Source of the DNA: Alectoria sarmentosa
Taxonomy: Eukaryota > Ascomycota > Lecanoromycetes > Lecanorales > Parmeliaceae
DNA: 64,000 bases
NCBI GenBank assembly: GCA_009733775.1
Contig: WOGZ01000006.1
Location: 1 to 64,000, forward strand
Direction of reading: 5' to 3'
The position numbers were made by a program, and so were the translations under genes. Below are positions 34,037 through 45,357 of this stretch, in pieces (within the stretch, counting starts at the first letter, position 1; each line of letters starts with the position of its first letter). Under the pieces are notes generated by a model, which worked only from the letters and a program-made list of their open reading frames with translations, did not search any database and was not told the origin of the DNA.

Positions 34037-34731
34037 ATGCCCACCCGATTGACCAAAACCCGCAAACAGGAAGTCGAACCCTGCCGCCCGCCAAAGCACC
34101 GTGGTCCTCACTTAGCTAATTTGGTAATGTACTCTTTCCGCCAGCCGCGGCCATGTCTCCGCTGGTCACGGCCGCGTTGGCAAGCACCAAAAGCATCCTG
34201 GTCGACGTGGTATGGCAGGAGGGCAACATCACCATCGAACAAATCTCGACAAATACCACCCCGGTTACTTCAGAAAAGTGGGCATGCGATACCAACAAGA
34301 CCCGCGCTCAATTCTGGAAGCCGGTCATCAACTTGGACAAGGTGAGGGTAGACCGTTTCACATCTATCAGAGGACTTGGGATTCAAGAGAATGTATTGGA
34401 TCTTGGCTAGAGGCATGGGATCTCCGCTTAATCAAATACCGATAAGAGATAATACAAAGTGCGCGGTCGGAGGGAGAGTAGGAGGGTCTTGCAGAATGGA
34501 TATCAAAGATCCATTGTATCACCCGTTCCTATAGAAACGCGCGATGAATATTTATCGAAGGAAAAAGGCGACACAGCACCGGTTCTTGAACTGTTGCCGT
34601 TAGGTTACTCAAAGGTTTTCGGCAAGGGACGGATCCCAGATATACCTATGGTAGTACGAGCGAGGTTCTTCAGTCGGGAAGCGGAGAGAAAGATCAAGGA
34701 GGCAGGAGGTGTGGTGGAGTTGGTGGCATAG
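34037..34731 (+). pseudogene. Ribosomal protein uL15 (Rpl28/L27a) pseudogene
   Basis: Fragments match uL15 in order: MPTRLTKTRK, HRG, GHVSAGHGRVGKH, HPGRRGMAGGQHHHRTNLDK then YHPGYFRKVGMRY, RAQFWKPVINLDK, and RDEYLSKEKGDTAPVLELLP then LGYSKVFGKGRIPDIPMVVR and IKEAGGVVELVA plus stop. uL15 is an essential component of the large ribosomal subunit. This copy looks dead. The first intron after KHRG has lost its donor and its acceptor reads CGCGG instead of CGCAG. A 2-nt deletion after VGMRY shifts the frame. The last exon start is corrupted relative to the conserved LWSLVP. The introns mark it as a decayed gene duplicate, not a processed copy. Confidence 0.75.
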
Positions 34732-34962
34732 TCTGATTGAAGAGAGGAGAGAGGAGCGTTGTGGTGCTCTGCTAGTGATGCTCGCTACGGGGCCATAGTC
34801 ATCATCAGTGACTCAGCTGCAGGAAGCAATCAAAAATCCTAAGCGTCTTGCACGCATATCCTTGCCCAATAACCCTTCGCACCACACAATGTTCACCAGG
34901 ACCTCGGGTATTTTATGCAACGCTAACGCCTCCAACTGCTGAACGCTGTTCCTGTGTTCTCA

Positions 34963-36583
34963 CTATATTGCATCCATCTCTTCTACTTCAGTATCGGGGT
35001 ATGCCTCCTCTGCCAGAAAGTCGCTCGCTAATGCCGCCCTCGCAGAAATTCGTTTGCCGGGATCTAACTGTAAACACTGCTCTAGGAATTTAACTGTCTG
35101 TTTGGTTTCCTGCTCCAAGGGTAGTGACGTCGACCACTGAACAATCTGAGATAAAGGAAACCCTTTTTCACCAATAGTTGGGATGTTGCAATCCCAGACA
35201 GCGCCGTGCAAGTAAGCACATCCTCTCATCCTCTGTTTTCCAAAGATCGTCGCGATTTCAATCATTGCTTCGACGTCATCTCCAGAGTGAAAGAATGGGA
35301 ACCGTTGTGCCAGAATAGTAAGTAATATAACGCCAGCTGACCAGATATCGATCTTAGTTGTTTGAGCAGTGCACTTGAAAAGGACTTCAGGTGCTCGGAA
35401 TCCCCTTGTGCCTGCTCGATTGGCTCGGCGAGATGGTCGTTGATCGTCCTTGGGGTATCCTGTTGGGGTTGGCATACTATATGCTCTGCTCGATTGGATG
35501 TTGGATTTCCTGGTGCTCGCCTGTTCTTGACACAAACAGTGGGAGCATTCGGTTCCCTCTCGCTGTCTTCATATTAGCAAAAAGACAGTGAACATCTACC
35601 TGGTCGTTTACCTCAGCAAGGCCAAAATCCACCAGCACTCCTTTCTGTCGCTGAATGTCATACAGGAAATTCCTAGAACTGTTAATGGCGCCTCAAATGC
35701 TCCTACTGGTTGCTCACGTTGGCTTTATGTCTCGATGTATGATGCCATTTTTGTGCACTGCGGCAAGAGCCTCGAACAGAGACCGAAAGTATACCCTGAT
35801 TTCGTTATGGCCCATTGAATGATAGAAGGCCTACTTGGGATCAGCATAAAAACCGCACAGACAGCACGAAGTGAGGTACCCGGAAATCTTGATGACGGAA
35901 GTGTGGCAGCACGGCTACAACCTGGTCCTGATGCCTGCAAGCGGTGATCAGAGGGCAGACAGCAGTGCATCCTTTCAAATCATGTAACAGCTCGAGTTCG
36001 TTCTGTATCCTCATCGGGCTGCTAGTAACGTAGATCTTTTTTATAGCGACGAACCGGCGCTTAGCCTGGCGGCATTGATTAATGCTGGTGTCCAATGTCG
36101 AAGCGTTCTTTCTTCCGTTGAAAGTAGGAGACATCCACTTCGAGGCATCCCTTTGTTCTATGTCCCAATCGTTCTGGTAGTATTCGTAGTGCAAGTCTTC
36201 GGCCTTGTAAACGGTTGAGAAAGTTCCTGGAGAACCGTCAATAGATAATTCAGGTGATACACCAGCGACACTATGATCATAGCACTACCTTCCCCAATAC
36301 GAGCAATCATGCGAAACCTCATCCCTATTTCTCGAAAAGTGTCTTCTAATTTGGTCATTTCTGCTCTGACGGTCTCGTCGACTGCATATTCGCTCTCTGC
36401 GGATCCTTCAGAATACTCAGAGCCTTCTTGCTCATCTTCGCCCCCCTCATACTCGTCTGTACCATATTGCGATCCAGGACTGGACCCCAGTCCGTGGCTT
36501 GAATTGTTTGCTGGCGCAAGATGTTTGCTTGTAAGAAAAGGGTTCTTCTCTGCAATTGGAACCACTGGCCTTGCAATTGCCAT
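34963..36583 (-). CDS. cdc7: Cdc7-family protein kinase (DDK catalytic subunit)
   Basis: Five exons, complement(34963..35562, 35612..35672, 35718..35830, 35880..36226, 36289..36583), 471 aa. An acidic Glu/Ser/Tyr-rich N-terminus (~40-75) precedes the kinase domain: glycine loop IGEGTFSTVY (~residue 96), catalytic Lys in RFVAIKKIYVTSSP, catalytic loop HRDIKPTNF (His ~246), VDFGLAE (~267) and the APE motif RAGTRGFRAPEVLFK. DIWSAGVILLTILAQRFPFF follows. The Cys-containing insert between DFG and APE, and the NELELLHDLKGC motif, are typical of Cdc7/Hsk1. With Dbf4 this kinase phosphorylates the MCM helicase to fire replication origins. Introns are 45-62 bp. It is divergent from CND1 over 242 bp that contain an ACGCGT box. 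Confidence 0.95.
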
Positions 36584-36724
36584 TGCTCAAGTATCCAGAT
36601 ATTGGTTCACTAACTCAATGATCTCTCTTCCCGAGCGTGCGGTAATGGGTCATGTCAACCGAATCTTGCGAGTATACTTTAAGAGTGTACAGAAGACTTG
36701 GCGGGGCAGGCGCGGGACCCTCGG

Positions 36725-36730
36725 ACGCGT
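36725..36730. promoter_or_regulatory. MluI cell-cycle box ACGCGT
   Basis: A single ACGCGT in the 242-bp region between the divergent Cdc7 kinase and condensin genes, about 100 bp from the condensin ATG and 140 bp from the kinase ATG. It matches the yeast MBF site. Function inferred. Confidence 0.5.
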
Positions 36731-36825
36731 CTAAAAGTAAATAAACATGGTCCGTGCACTACGAACTGCAATTTGTGAATTTAAGTATCCATCATCCAAA
36801 CGCCGAATAATTACAGAGGGATCTC

Positions 36826-39800
36826 ATGTCTCAGTTTACCATGTTGGACCACATGGCTTTTGACATCAACGATGCGCTCAAGACCTATCTCAGTGACCCG
36901 GCTTCCGTAGCCACCCTAGAGGCCGACGGAGCGCTACTGGACTGTGAGAATGATCCAGAATCGCTCACCAACTCCTTGGTAAATGGAGTCCTCAATCCTA
37001 TCGTGGACTCGATAGCAGAGAATTCGGGCGCCCTGACCAGAAGCTCCACATTCGATTCCCTACAGTTCTTACTCAAGTGTGCCCCCAATTTTCTTGCCTC
37101 TCAACGCAATTTCCATAGTGAACCAGACTCTGAACTTTTCAAACTTTCTAGATCAGCTTCCCTGCTGCCTACTCATTCCCTAAGTAAAATCTTCGATCTC
37201 ATAATCTCAGGCCTCTCGTCCGAGGCCGACGCAGTGCACAATGAGCTCGAGACCGACGAGCAGGATGCCTTTCGACATCAGAAACAAATGTTAGAAATGT
37301 ATGCATTTCTGTTGCAATGGTCAATATCCGTTGTGGAGGTGAAGGCTGCAGAAAAACCAAGTGGTGCGCCTACAAAGGGTCGAGGAGCTGGGAAGGTGGC
37401 AAAGTCGAAGGGGACGGCAAAAGATGGCACTTGGGATTCCCAAGCACAACTACAGAATGCTTTAGAAACGATGTGCAAGGTTTTAAAGCTGAAGCTTGGG
37501 AAAATATTTGTGACAACCTCTGAAAGAGACACTTTCATCGGTCTTTTCACAAGATCCATTTACTTGATCCTGGAAAACGAACAGCGGATCAAGAACACTG
37601 CTTTGCGAATGCATGCCTTCAAAGTGCTCTGCATTGCAGTCAAGCATTATGGACATGCTTTTGGTATTATTCAATAGAAAACGGAAACGGCCATTGTTGC
37701 TAAAGGGTCGCAGGAGCGCAAACCTCGATTATCCAAAACCTTTCTTACTTCGAGCATCTTGCCGAACCAATGGCTGAATTTCTCCACATTCTCTCGGAGC
37801 AATACGATTACCCACAGTTGACGGACGAGGTTCTAAGGTAGCTTTTGTTCAGATATGTTGCTTCTATGACATTGACAAATCGTTGTAGGGATCTGAGCAA
37901 CAAAGAATTCAACAACAATGACACAAGAGGCCCCAAATCTGTCTCGACGTTTATCGTCAAGCTCTCGGAACTTGCCCCCCGCCTCGTCATTAAGCAAATG
38001 ACATTGCTCGTCAAGCAACTTGACAGCGAGGTAAGCTGGATTTCCTCGTTTCTACAGTGGATCTACAGTATTGATACCATCAGGCTTACACGCTTCGATG
38101 CGCTGTCATCGAGGTCTGTGGTAATCTAATAACGGACCTCAGCAAGCAAGAAGAGCGAAATGAAAACTCTAAAACGCAAATCAATGGCTTCTTCGATATT
38201 CTAGAAGAGCGATTCCTAGATACGAATCCCTATTGCCGCTGCAGAAATATCCAAGTCTACATGAAGCTGTGTGACTTAGAGCAGAAATTTCCCAAACGCC
38301 GTCAAGCAGCGGCAGAGCTTGCCGCTCGAAGTCTCGAAGACAAAAGTAGTAACGTTCGAAGAAATGCTATCAAATTGCTTGGCAAGCTTGTGTCGACTCA
38401 CCCATTTGGCGTCATGCATGGTGGACAGCTATCATACAAAGCATGGGATGAGCGTTTGCAAGCCGTGGAGCAACAGCTCGACGCATTAAAACCTCCGGCT
38501 GGTTCGCCTGGCCTGGGCGAGAAAAATCACCAGGCAGAGGCAACCGTCGACAGTGCTCTGTTGGACGATGCCACAACAATGGAGAGCCCTTCAAGGGAGG
38601 CCGTCCCGATGACCGAAAAACAGCAGGTGGCAACACTGAAGAAAGCCCAAGAGGATGCCGCAACGTCCGAACTTATGACAAGGCTTCAGTTGACACGAAA
38701 ATATTACACTGAAGCCATCCGGTTCATTGAAGTGTTGCATGCTGGTACTCCCGTGGTCTGCCAACTTTTGTCTTCGAAGAACAAGAGCGAAGTAATAGAA
38801 GCAATGGATTTCTTCGTTGTTGTGGATGCCTACAAGATCGAAGCGGCCAGGACAGGCATACGCAGAATGCTACGCTTGATATGGACGAAAGGCAACAGTG
38901 ACGAGGGAAAGGGGGTCCAAACACATCTCATCGAATGCTACCGAGGTCTCTTCTTCAGCGCTCCGGACTCTTTCAGTGAGAACGAGGCAGCGAACTACGT
39001 TGCGCGAAACATGATCAGCTTGACGTTCGGTGCTACTCCAGCAGAGCTGACATCTCTGGAACAGCTGCTGAACACTATGGTCAAAGCCGACCACGTTTCG
39101 GATTTGGTAGTGGCTAAGCTGTGGCAGGTGTACGGAGTCCAAAAGCAGGAGATCTCTAAAAACCAAAGACGTGGAGCAATTATAGTACTAGGAATGCTAG
39201 CCACTGCAGACCCCGATATCGTCGTCAAAGAAATGGGGACCATGCTTCGTATCGGTCTTGGACCTTTGGGACGAGCAGACCTGGCGCTTGCAAAGTACAC
39301 CTGTCTCGCTCTTCGACGCATGAATCCGACTAAACGTCAAGGCAAGGAAGAATCAGCCGCACCATCAAAGCTTCCCAATAATCATGCCATTCTTACCAAA
39401 TTAGCTGCCATGACCGAGATTGTTTCTGATAGCAAAGAATGGCGCGTACAATATCATATCCCACCCACTTCTTAATTGAACACTGACAGTGGATCAGGTT
39501 CGGTGTCGCCGAACAAGCCATCGGCGCTATATACACATTATCGAAGCATCCCGATACGCTCTGCTCGGACATACTTCGTCGAAAGACAAGATGTGTATTC
39601 CAGCCACGAAATGAACAGCCAGCTTCGGAGCCGATGGAGGGAGTTGAGGGGCAAGGCGAGCTACCCTCTCCGCGGGCTGAAAAGCCTGAAAAGAAACAAA
39701 AAGCATCCCTAGCTCTGTCTCAACTACTCTTCATCGTCGGTCATATCGCGATCAAGCAGATTGTCCATCTGGAGCTTTGCGAGCTGGACTTCAAGCGGAG

Positions 39801-40753
39801 AAAGGCGGAGAAAGAAAAGACGAAGACTGCCAGTGCTTCTCCCGTTAAGTCGGCAGTAACTGATCAAGACGAGCTTGACCTAATTGGCGGCACCACCGAA
39901 GACGATTTCACAGAAGCCATGACACACATCCGTGAGCGAGAGCTATTGTACGGAGAAAAGTCGCTGTTGTCGAACTTTGGAGCCATGGTGACTGAAATCT
40001 GCTCGAACAATACAGCTTACCAGGATGAAGATCTCCAAGCTGCTGCAACTCTTTGTATGGCTAAGCTGATGTGTGTCTCATCCGAATATTGTGAAAAGAA
40101 TCTACCTTTACTCATTACCATACTCGAAAAATCGCACAATGCGGTGACTAGAAGTAACGTTGTCATTGCGTTGGGAGACATGGCAGTCTGTTTCAATCAT
40201 CTCATCGATGAAAATACGGACTTCCTCTACCGGAGACTTAAAGACAACGATGCTTCGGTAAAGCGGACTTGTCTAATGACCTTAACCTTCCTCATCCTAG
40301 CAGGTCAAGTCAAAGTCAAAGGTCAGCTGGGTGAGATGGCGAAGTGCCTGGAAGACTCTGACAAGCGCATCGCGGATCTTTCACGGATGTTCTTCACCGA
40401 GCTCGCAACGAAGGATAATGCGGTGTACAACCACTTCATAGACATGTTCTCACTGCTGAGTGCAGAGAAGAATCTGGAAGATGATGCTCTGAAAAGGATT
40501 ATAAAATTCCTTTCCTCGTTTATCGAGAAAGTAAGTTTATGCTACGTCGCAGATATCCCACCTCCTACTAATCGTTTCACAGGATAAGCATGCGAAACAG
40601 CTAGCCGATAAATTGGCAGCCAGGTTAGCCCGCTGCGAGAGTGAAAGACAATGGAACGATGTCGCGTATGCCTTGTCCCTACTTCAGCATAAGAACGAGG
40701 ATATCCAGAAGACAGTCATCGGCGGCTTCCAACTCGTCCAAGCCGCTGCCTGA
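36826..40753 (+). CDS. cnd1: Condensin complex subunit 1 (CAP-D2/Ycs4)
   Basis: Six exons, join(36826..37663, 37714..37837, 37889..38030, 38084..39441, 39498..40530, 40583..40753), 1221 aa. The protein is built of HEAT repeats. Diagnostic blocks are GPKSVSTFIVKLSELAPRLV then IKQMTLL, PYCRCRNIQVYMKLCDLEQK, SSNVRRNAIKLLGKLVSTHP, HNAVTRSNVVIALGDMAVCF and ASVKRTCLMTLTFLILAGQV. In the non-SMC condensin core it helps load condensin on chromatin for mitotic compaction. Between exons 4 and 5 a GT donor gives the wrong frame or an odd insert (RWIR); a GC-AG intron (TG|GCGCGT ... ATCAG) gives the conserved EW-FGVAEQAI join, so I use that. It is convergent with Naa30 (97 bp between stops). Confidence 0.93.
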
Positions 40754-40850
40754 TCAGCGGTTTGCTTTACGCCTTTCATGTGTCCCAACGGTATGGAACG
40801 TCTGAAATTGAGGTGAAGAATATTGTAACGTACGTCTAGAGATACCCTTT

Positions 40851-41516
40851 TCATGCTGACGGTGGCCGGATGGGCAGTTGGGCCTGCGCTTCGTCGTCAT
40901 ATTCATACGCTGCCGGATGTTCCTTGACCAAGAGCATAAATCTGAATGCAGAATTCCCGTTCAGATAGTATCGATGCAGCCGCTTGCTCCTCAAAAACCC
41001 CAATCGTTCATACAGCTTCATGGCGGCAGTATTAGTGACCTCAGTCTCGAGCGCGATCTGCATAGTTCTCAGTAAATCGATTAGCACAAAATCTAGAAGT
41101 GCAATACCTCGTCGGCATCCCGTTCTATCATGACGTCGAGAGTTTTGCGAACGAGCTCCGTGGCAATTCCCTTGCCTCGGTAACCTTGCCGGACCGCGAG
41201 CATTGCAATATAGCCTCTCATTGGACCTCCTCTATGAGGTTCCAGCTTCGAGATAACAACGCCGATCAGATTCTCTTGCTCATCCAAAGCCTAGCCCTTG
41301 GATCAAATACTGCAAGCAACCTTTGATAACCCCGCTTACCATGAAACAGAGATCGCCCCATTGGTAGAGGAAGTATCTGTAAACGTAGATGCTGTAAGGC
41401 TCGGAAAGATCGTCTGATATGAGTTGCCGTATGGCGGAAAGATATATCTTTTCCTTGCTGCTGTGATACTGGATATAGCGAAGCTCTGTAGGAGCAGTCA
41501 GAGCAGCTTGGCTCAT
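40851..41516 (-). CDS. naa30: N-alpha-acetyltransferase Naa30 (Mak3, NatC catalytic subunit)
   Basis: Three exons, complement(40851..41057, 41108..41290, 41340..41516), 188 aa. Introns are 49 and 50 bp, both phase 0. The conserved substrate-side motif DLSEPYSIYVYRYFLYQWG is followed by the GNAT core: LIGVVISKLEPHRGGP, RGYIAMLAV, the acetyl-CoA loop RQGYRGKGIA, then ALETEVTNTAAMKLYERLGF and RSKRLHRYYLNGNSAFRF. Naa30 acetylates N-terminal Met followed by a hydrophobic residue, working with Naa35 and Naa38 on ribosomes. The C-terminal extension is short and acidic/Pro-rich. A GT microsatellite lies 16 bp upstream of the ATG. Confidence 0.96.
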
Positions 41517-41532
41517 TTTTCAACATGAATGC

Positions 41533-41559
41533 GTGTGTGTGTGTGTGTGTGTGTGTGTG
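41533..41559. repeat. (GT)13 microsatellite
   Basis: Perfect GT dinucleotide run, thus CA on the sense strand of the Naa30 gene, inside its presumed 5' leader. Likely length-polymorphic. Confidence 0.95.
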
Positions 41560-41843
41560 AAGCCTCGACTTTCCCAGAAAATGTTCGGAACTCCATTGAC
41601 CGAACAGCCCTACAAGGTGTGGACGACGGTCGAGGGATGCCGGAGGCCGGGAGCTACCGAGCTATGTTGTACTTTAAGTACTGATGTTCATCAGTTCATG
41701 TACTCCACCGTTGCAACTCGCAAAGCGTGAAAGCTCATTTTCAATACTCGTAATTACTAATGACAAGGAACACTCTGATAGTTGATTACGCTCCATCCAC
41801 CATGCGGCTCCTCCAAGCTTCAGCGTAGCTTATCCAACTCAAC

Positions 41844-44476
41844 ATGTCGGTATTGAGGCGCCCTTTCCTGGGCAACTCCCCTTCTTCCACAGAGCCTTCC
41901 CGCGAGCCATCACCCGGGAAGGGTGAGCCTGTAACCGTGGTATCCAAGTCACATCTGAAAGAGCTCAAAGGAAAGAGAAGCAAGCGAAGGCAGTTTTCTA
42001 TCTTTGGTTTGGGAGGTCTCTTTGGTTTAATCGTTGCGGCATTTTTCGCCAATCAGCACGATGTCATCAACCTCGAGGGTCTGGTGGATTTTAACATGGA
42101 ATCCTTGCTCGATGTCATTCCAGCGGGCATTGTTAAAGATGCGAGGGACATGACAGTATGTTGAAGCCCGATCGCAATATCATTGGGGAAAGGCACAAGC
42201 TGAAGCTAATTCACAGTTCATGCCCACAGCGACGTGAGCGCGAGACCGTCAATTACGATTCCTTCTCCGTTGGCCTACATCTACAATCGCAAGGCGTCAG
42301 GGCTTTGCATCCAGTTATCATGATACCGGGCGTCATATCGACCGGATTGGAAAGTTGGGGCACGGAGAGAGAATCGATACAGTACTTCCGGAAAAGGTTA
42401 TGGGGCAGCTGGAGCATGATGAGAGCGCTGGTCTTGGACAAAGCGAGCTGGAAGAAGCATATCATGCTAGACAAGCTTACTGGACTGGATCCTCCGGGAA
42501 TTAAGCTGAGGGCTGCACAAGGGTTCGATGCGGCGGATTTGTGAGGGACCTGTTCGAGTGGGGTCGAAGAGCTGGAGCACTGACAGCCATGCAGCTTCAT
42601 CACTGGGTACTGGATTTGGGGTAAGATTTTGGAGAATTTGGCGACTTTGGGATACGATCCGTAAGTACATCCTGAACGACTTGAGCCAACAATGCTCACA
42701 CAGCCTAGAACGAATGCATTCACGGCGGCGTACGATTGGCGACTGTCTTGTGCCAGCCTAGAGAATCGTGATCATTACTTTACTCGCCTGAGGTCTCACA
42801 TAGAAACGGCAGTGCTGACATCAGACGAGAAGGTGGTACTCGTTTCCCACGTACGTATTTTCGAAGTCCATGTTTCCTCTTTGGACCAGATTTTGAGTAT
42901 TGAGGCATGTCTTAGGAGTTTCTACTCCGCAGACATATTCCAAAGCTCAGTACGCTCTCTCAAATAAACAATACTGACTCCAAAATCTTCATGTAGAGCA
43001 TGGGTTCGCAGGTTCTTTTCTACTTCTTCCACTGGATTGAGGCTTCAGGTGGGCCAGGCTGGGTCGATAAGCACGTGGACTCCTGGATCAACGTGAGCGG
43101 TTCTATGCTCGGCGCTCTCAAAGGCCTTCCGGCGGTCCTCTCGGGTGAAATGAAGGATACGGCGCAACTCAACGCCTTCGCGGTGTATGGTCTAGAGAAG
43201 TTCCTCGGCAAGGATGAGCGCTGCGAAATCTTTAGGTCCATGCCAGGCGTTTCAAGTATGCTGCCTAAAGGTGGCAATGCCGTATGGGGCAATAATACTT
43301 GGGCACCTGATGATCAACCTGGTCAGATAGTCAGCTTTGGGACATTCATTAATTTTAAAGAAAGCAATTCAACGCAATCCCCCAGCAATCTCACGGTAGA
43401 GGAGAGTATATCATACCTGTGCGTCATTCTGTCCGACCCATGTCTTTCTGATTCGTGGTGCATTTTGAGTTGAGAGACTTCTGTTTCGCGAATTAAATCC
43501 GATCCCAAAACAGAGATTCTGACTCCAAATTCTTTAGTCTCGAACACAGCGATACTTGGTACAAAGACCAAGTCCTCGATAATTATTCCCACGGGGTGGC
43601 ACATACCAGCGCCGAAGTCGAGAACAACGAGAGGGACCACCGCAAGTGGGTGAACCCCTTGGAAACCCGCCTTCCGCTCGCGCCGAACTTGAAGATTTTC
43701 TGCTTCTGTACGTATTTTCCCATTCCATGTTTCCTCTCTTGAATCAAATATTGAGTCTTGAGACATTTCTTGGGAGCTTTCACTCTCTAGACGTTGTTAC
43801 AGGCTCGTCACACCCCCTTAAGCAAGCAACACTGACTCCGAAATCATAAACCAGATGGCGTCGGAAAATCGACAGAGCGTAGTTATTTCTACCGTGAAGA
43901 CCAAGATCCGAACAGTAGCCTGAATGTTACGATGGATACATCTCTGACGATGGGGGCTGTCGATCATGGCGTTATCCCAGGGGAAGGTGATGGTACCGGT
44001 ACGTGTATTCGGATTCTTCATTGACTATTATGGCCCAAAGTTTGAGCTTGAGACACGTCTCGGGACTTCATAGTCGGAAGACATGTCCAAAGACTTGAAA
44101 CCCATTCTTGAATAGGAAATGCTGAGTCGGAAATCATTAACAGTACCGCTCTTGAGTAATGGCTATATGTGTGCGAAAGGATGGCATATCAAGAGATTCA
44201 ATCCAGCCGGCGTGAAGATAAAGGTGTATGAGATGCCGCATGAGCCTGATCGATTTTCGCCCAGAGGTGGGCCAAACACTGGTGAACTTGACTCGATGCT
44301 TTTGACAATGCTCCACTTGCTAAAATTCCATAGGCGACCACGTCGATATCCTGGGACGGTCCTCGCTGAACGATTTGATATTGAGGGTTGCAGGCGGCAA
44401 AGGTGATCAGATTGAGGAGAACTATGTTTCGAACATCCGAGAGTACTCGGAGAAGGTGAAGGTGTATGAGGAATAG
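41844..44476 (+). CDS. Phospholipid:diacylglycerol acyltransferase (PDAT, Lro1-like)
   Basis: Nine exons, join(41844..42155, 42230..42540, 42595..42660, 42709..42850, 42997..43418, 43538..43707, 43855..43998, 44144..44281, 44334..44476), 615 aa. An N-terminal basic tail and one membrane anchor (FGLGGLFGLIVAAFFA, ~60) precede the lumenal LCAT-like domain: HPVIMIPGVISTGLESWGTE, WKKHIMLDKLTGLDPPGIKL, FTAAYDWRL, nucleophile elbow VSH-SMGS (Ser278), GEGDGTVPLL and PRGGPNTGDHVDIL (catalytic Asp and His regions). The enzyme moves an acyl chain from phospholipid to diacylglycerol in the ER, making storage triacylglycerol. Introns 4-7 are introner-like elements (119-147 bp), while the other four are ordinary (48-74 bp). 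Splicing all eight gives a full-length, uninterrupted family match. Confidence 0.95.
42851..42996 (+). repeat. Introner-like element, PDAT intron 4 (146 bp)
   Basis: GTACGTATTTTCG at the donor, TTTGAGTATTGAGGCATGTC centrally and ATACTGACTCCAAAATC before the TGTAG acceptor. Phase 0, inserted between His277 and the catalytic Ser278 codons. Confidence 0.95.
43419..43537 (+). repeat. Introner-like element, PDAT intron 5 (119 bp, shortened)
   Basis: GTGCGTCATTCTG at the donor, TTTTGAGTTGAGAGACTTCT centrally and TTCTGACTCCAAATTCTTTAG at the acceptor. It is shorter by about 28 bp but has the same order of motifs. Confidence 0.85.
43708..43854 (+). repeat. Introner-like element, PDAT intron 6 (147 bp)
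   Basis: GTACGTATTTTCCCATTCC at the donor, ATTGAGTCTTGAGACATTTC centrally and ACACTGACTCCGAAATC before ATAAACCAG. The first ~60 bp are very close to PDAT intron 4. Confidence 0.95.
43999..44143 (+). repeat. Introner-like element, PDAT intron 7 (145 bp)
   Basis: GTACGTGTATTCGGATTC at the donor, TTGAGACACGTCTCGGGAC centrally and ATGCTGAGTCGGAAATC before ATTAACAG. It carries the best-preserved central palindrome-like core (GAGACACGTCTC). Confidence 0.95.
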
Positions 44477-45357
44477 GACAAGGTCAGCGGTATGAAGGAA
44501 GGGAAGAAGGTAAGGATTACTGTGATCTTGTAGAGCATTTACACGGAGTCCCTGCATAGCTGGAAGATGCAGAGATGATGCAGAGATACCATGGGACTAC
44601 CAAAGCAGCTCAACAAACTGCAGCGAAATTTGTACAAGATGATATATCCGAGTATGTGCGAAGGACCATGAGGCGAATAGAGACTTAGATTGAGAGTTGA
44701 CTTGAGAGTTGGTGGAGTGATTCGTCCAGTTGCATCTGGAACAGATGGTTGCAACATAAGGGACTCCAAAGTACCCAAATATTTGGGAGGGCTAGAGTAC
44801 TTGTACTAGGTAATAGGTACCTTAGGTATGGCAGATGGTGCGACTGCGGGGCAGATGGGCCTTAAACATACTTTAACCTTATCTCTCGGAGGTCTGAGCA
44901 TGATTAGGCGGCAGGGGTGCCTCGTGCGTTGGAGGCTTGCACTTTGCAGCTTGGAGCAAGAGCCTCGGGGTTGAAATAATTAACAGGCGCCCATTGCCAA
45001 ATCCCTCGTTCCCAACTTGAACGAGCCAATAAGTGCCCAGAGTACTTTTGCTTGCTTGTAATATCGGCAATCTCACTCAGACTCTCACCCAACACCGCTC
45101 ACACCTCAAGGACACTCACTCAATCTCTTTCCTCTTACTCTTTCTTCAATAATCCGGGGGGAGAAAATCCAAGTCGATTCTTCGATATCATTCTCCTAGA
45201 AATGATTCACTCTTGACCCAGGTAGCAGTACACTCAACACCGGACCAACCCTTCTCAATGACTCCTATTCGTATTTCACAGCACAGACCTCGTTCCCTGG
45301 TGGCCTCTCTTCTACAATTCCCTTCCATGACAACCCGGAAAGCTTCGACATTCCGAC
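44477..45357. other. Intergenic region upstream of MSN5
   Basis: No gene seen. Short minus-strand frames have no family features. The last ~250 bp, with several CT-rich runs, are the likely MSN5 promoter and leader. Confidence 0.5.
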
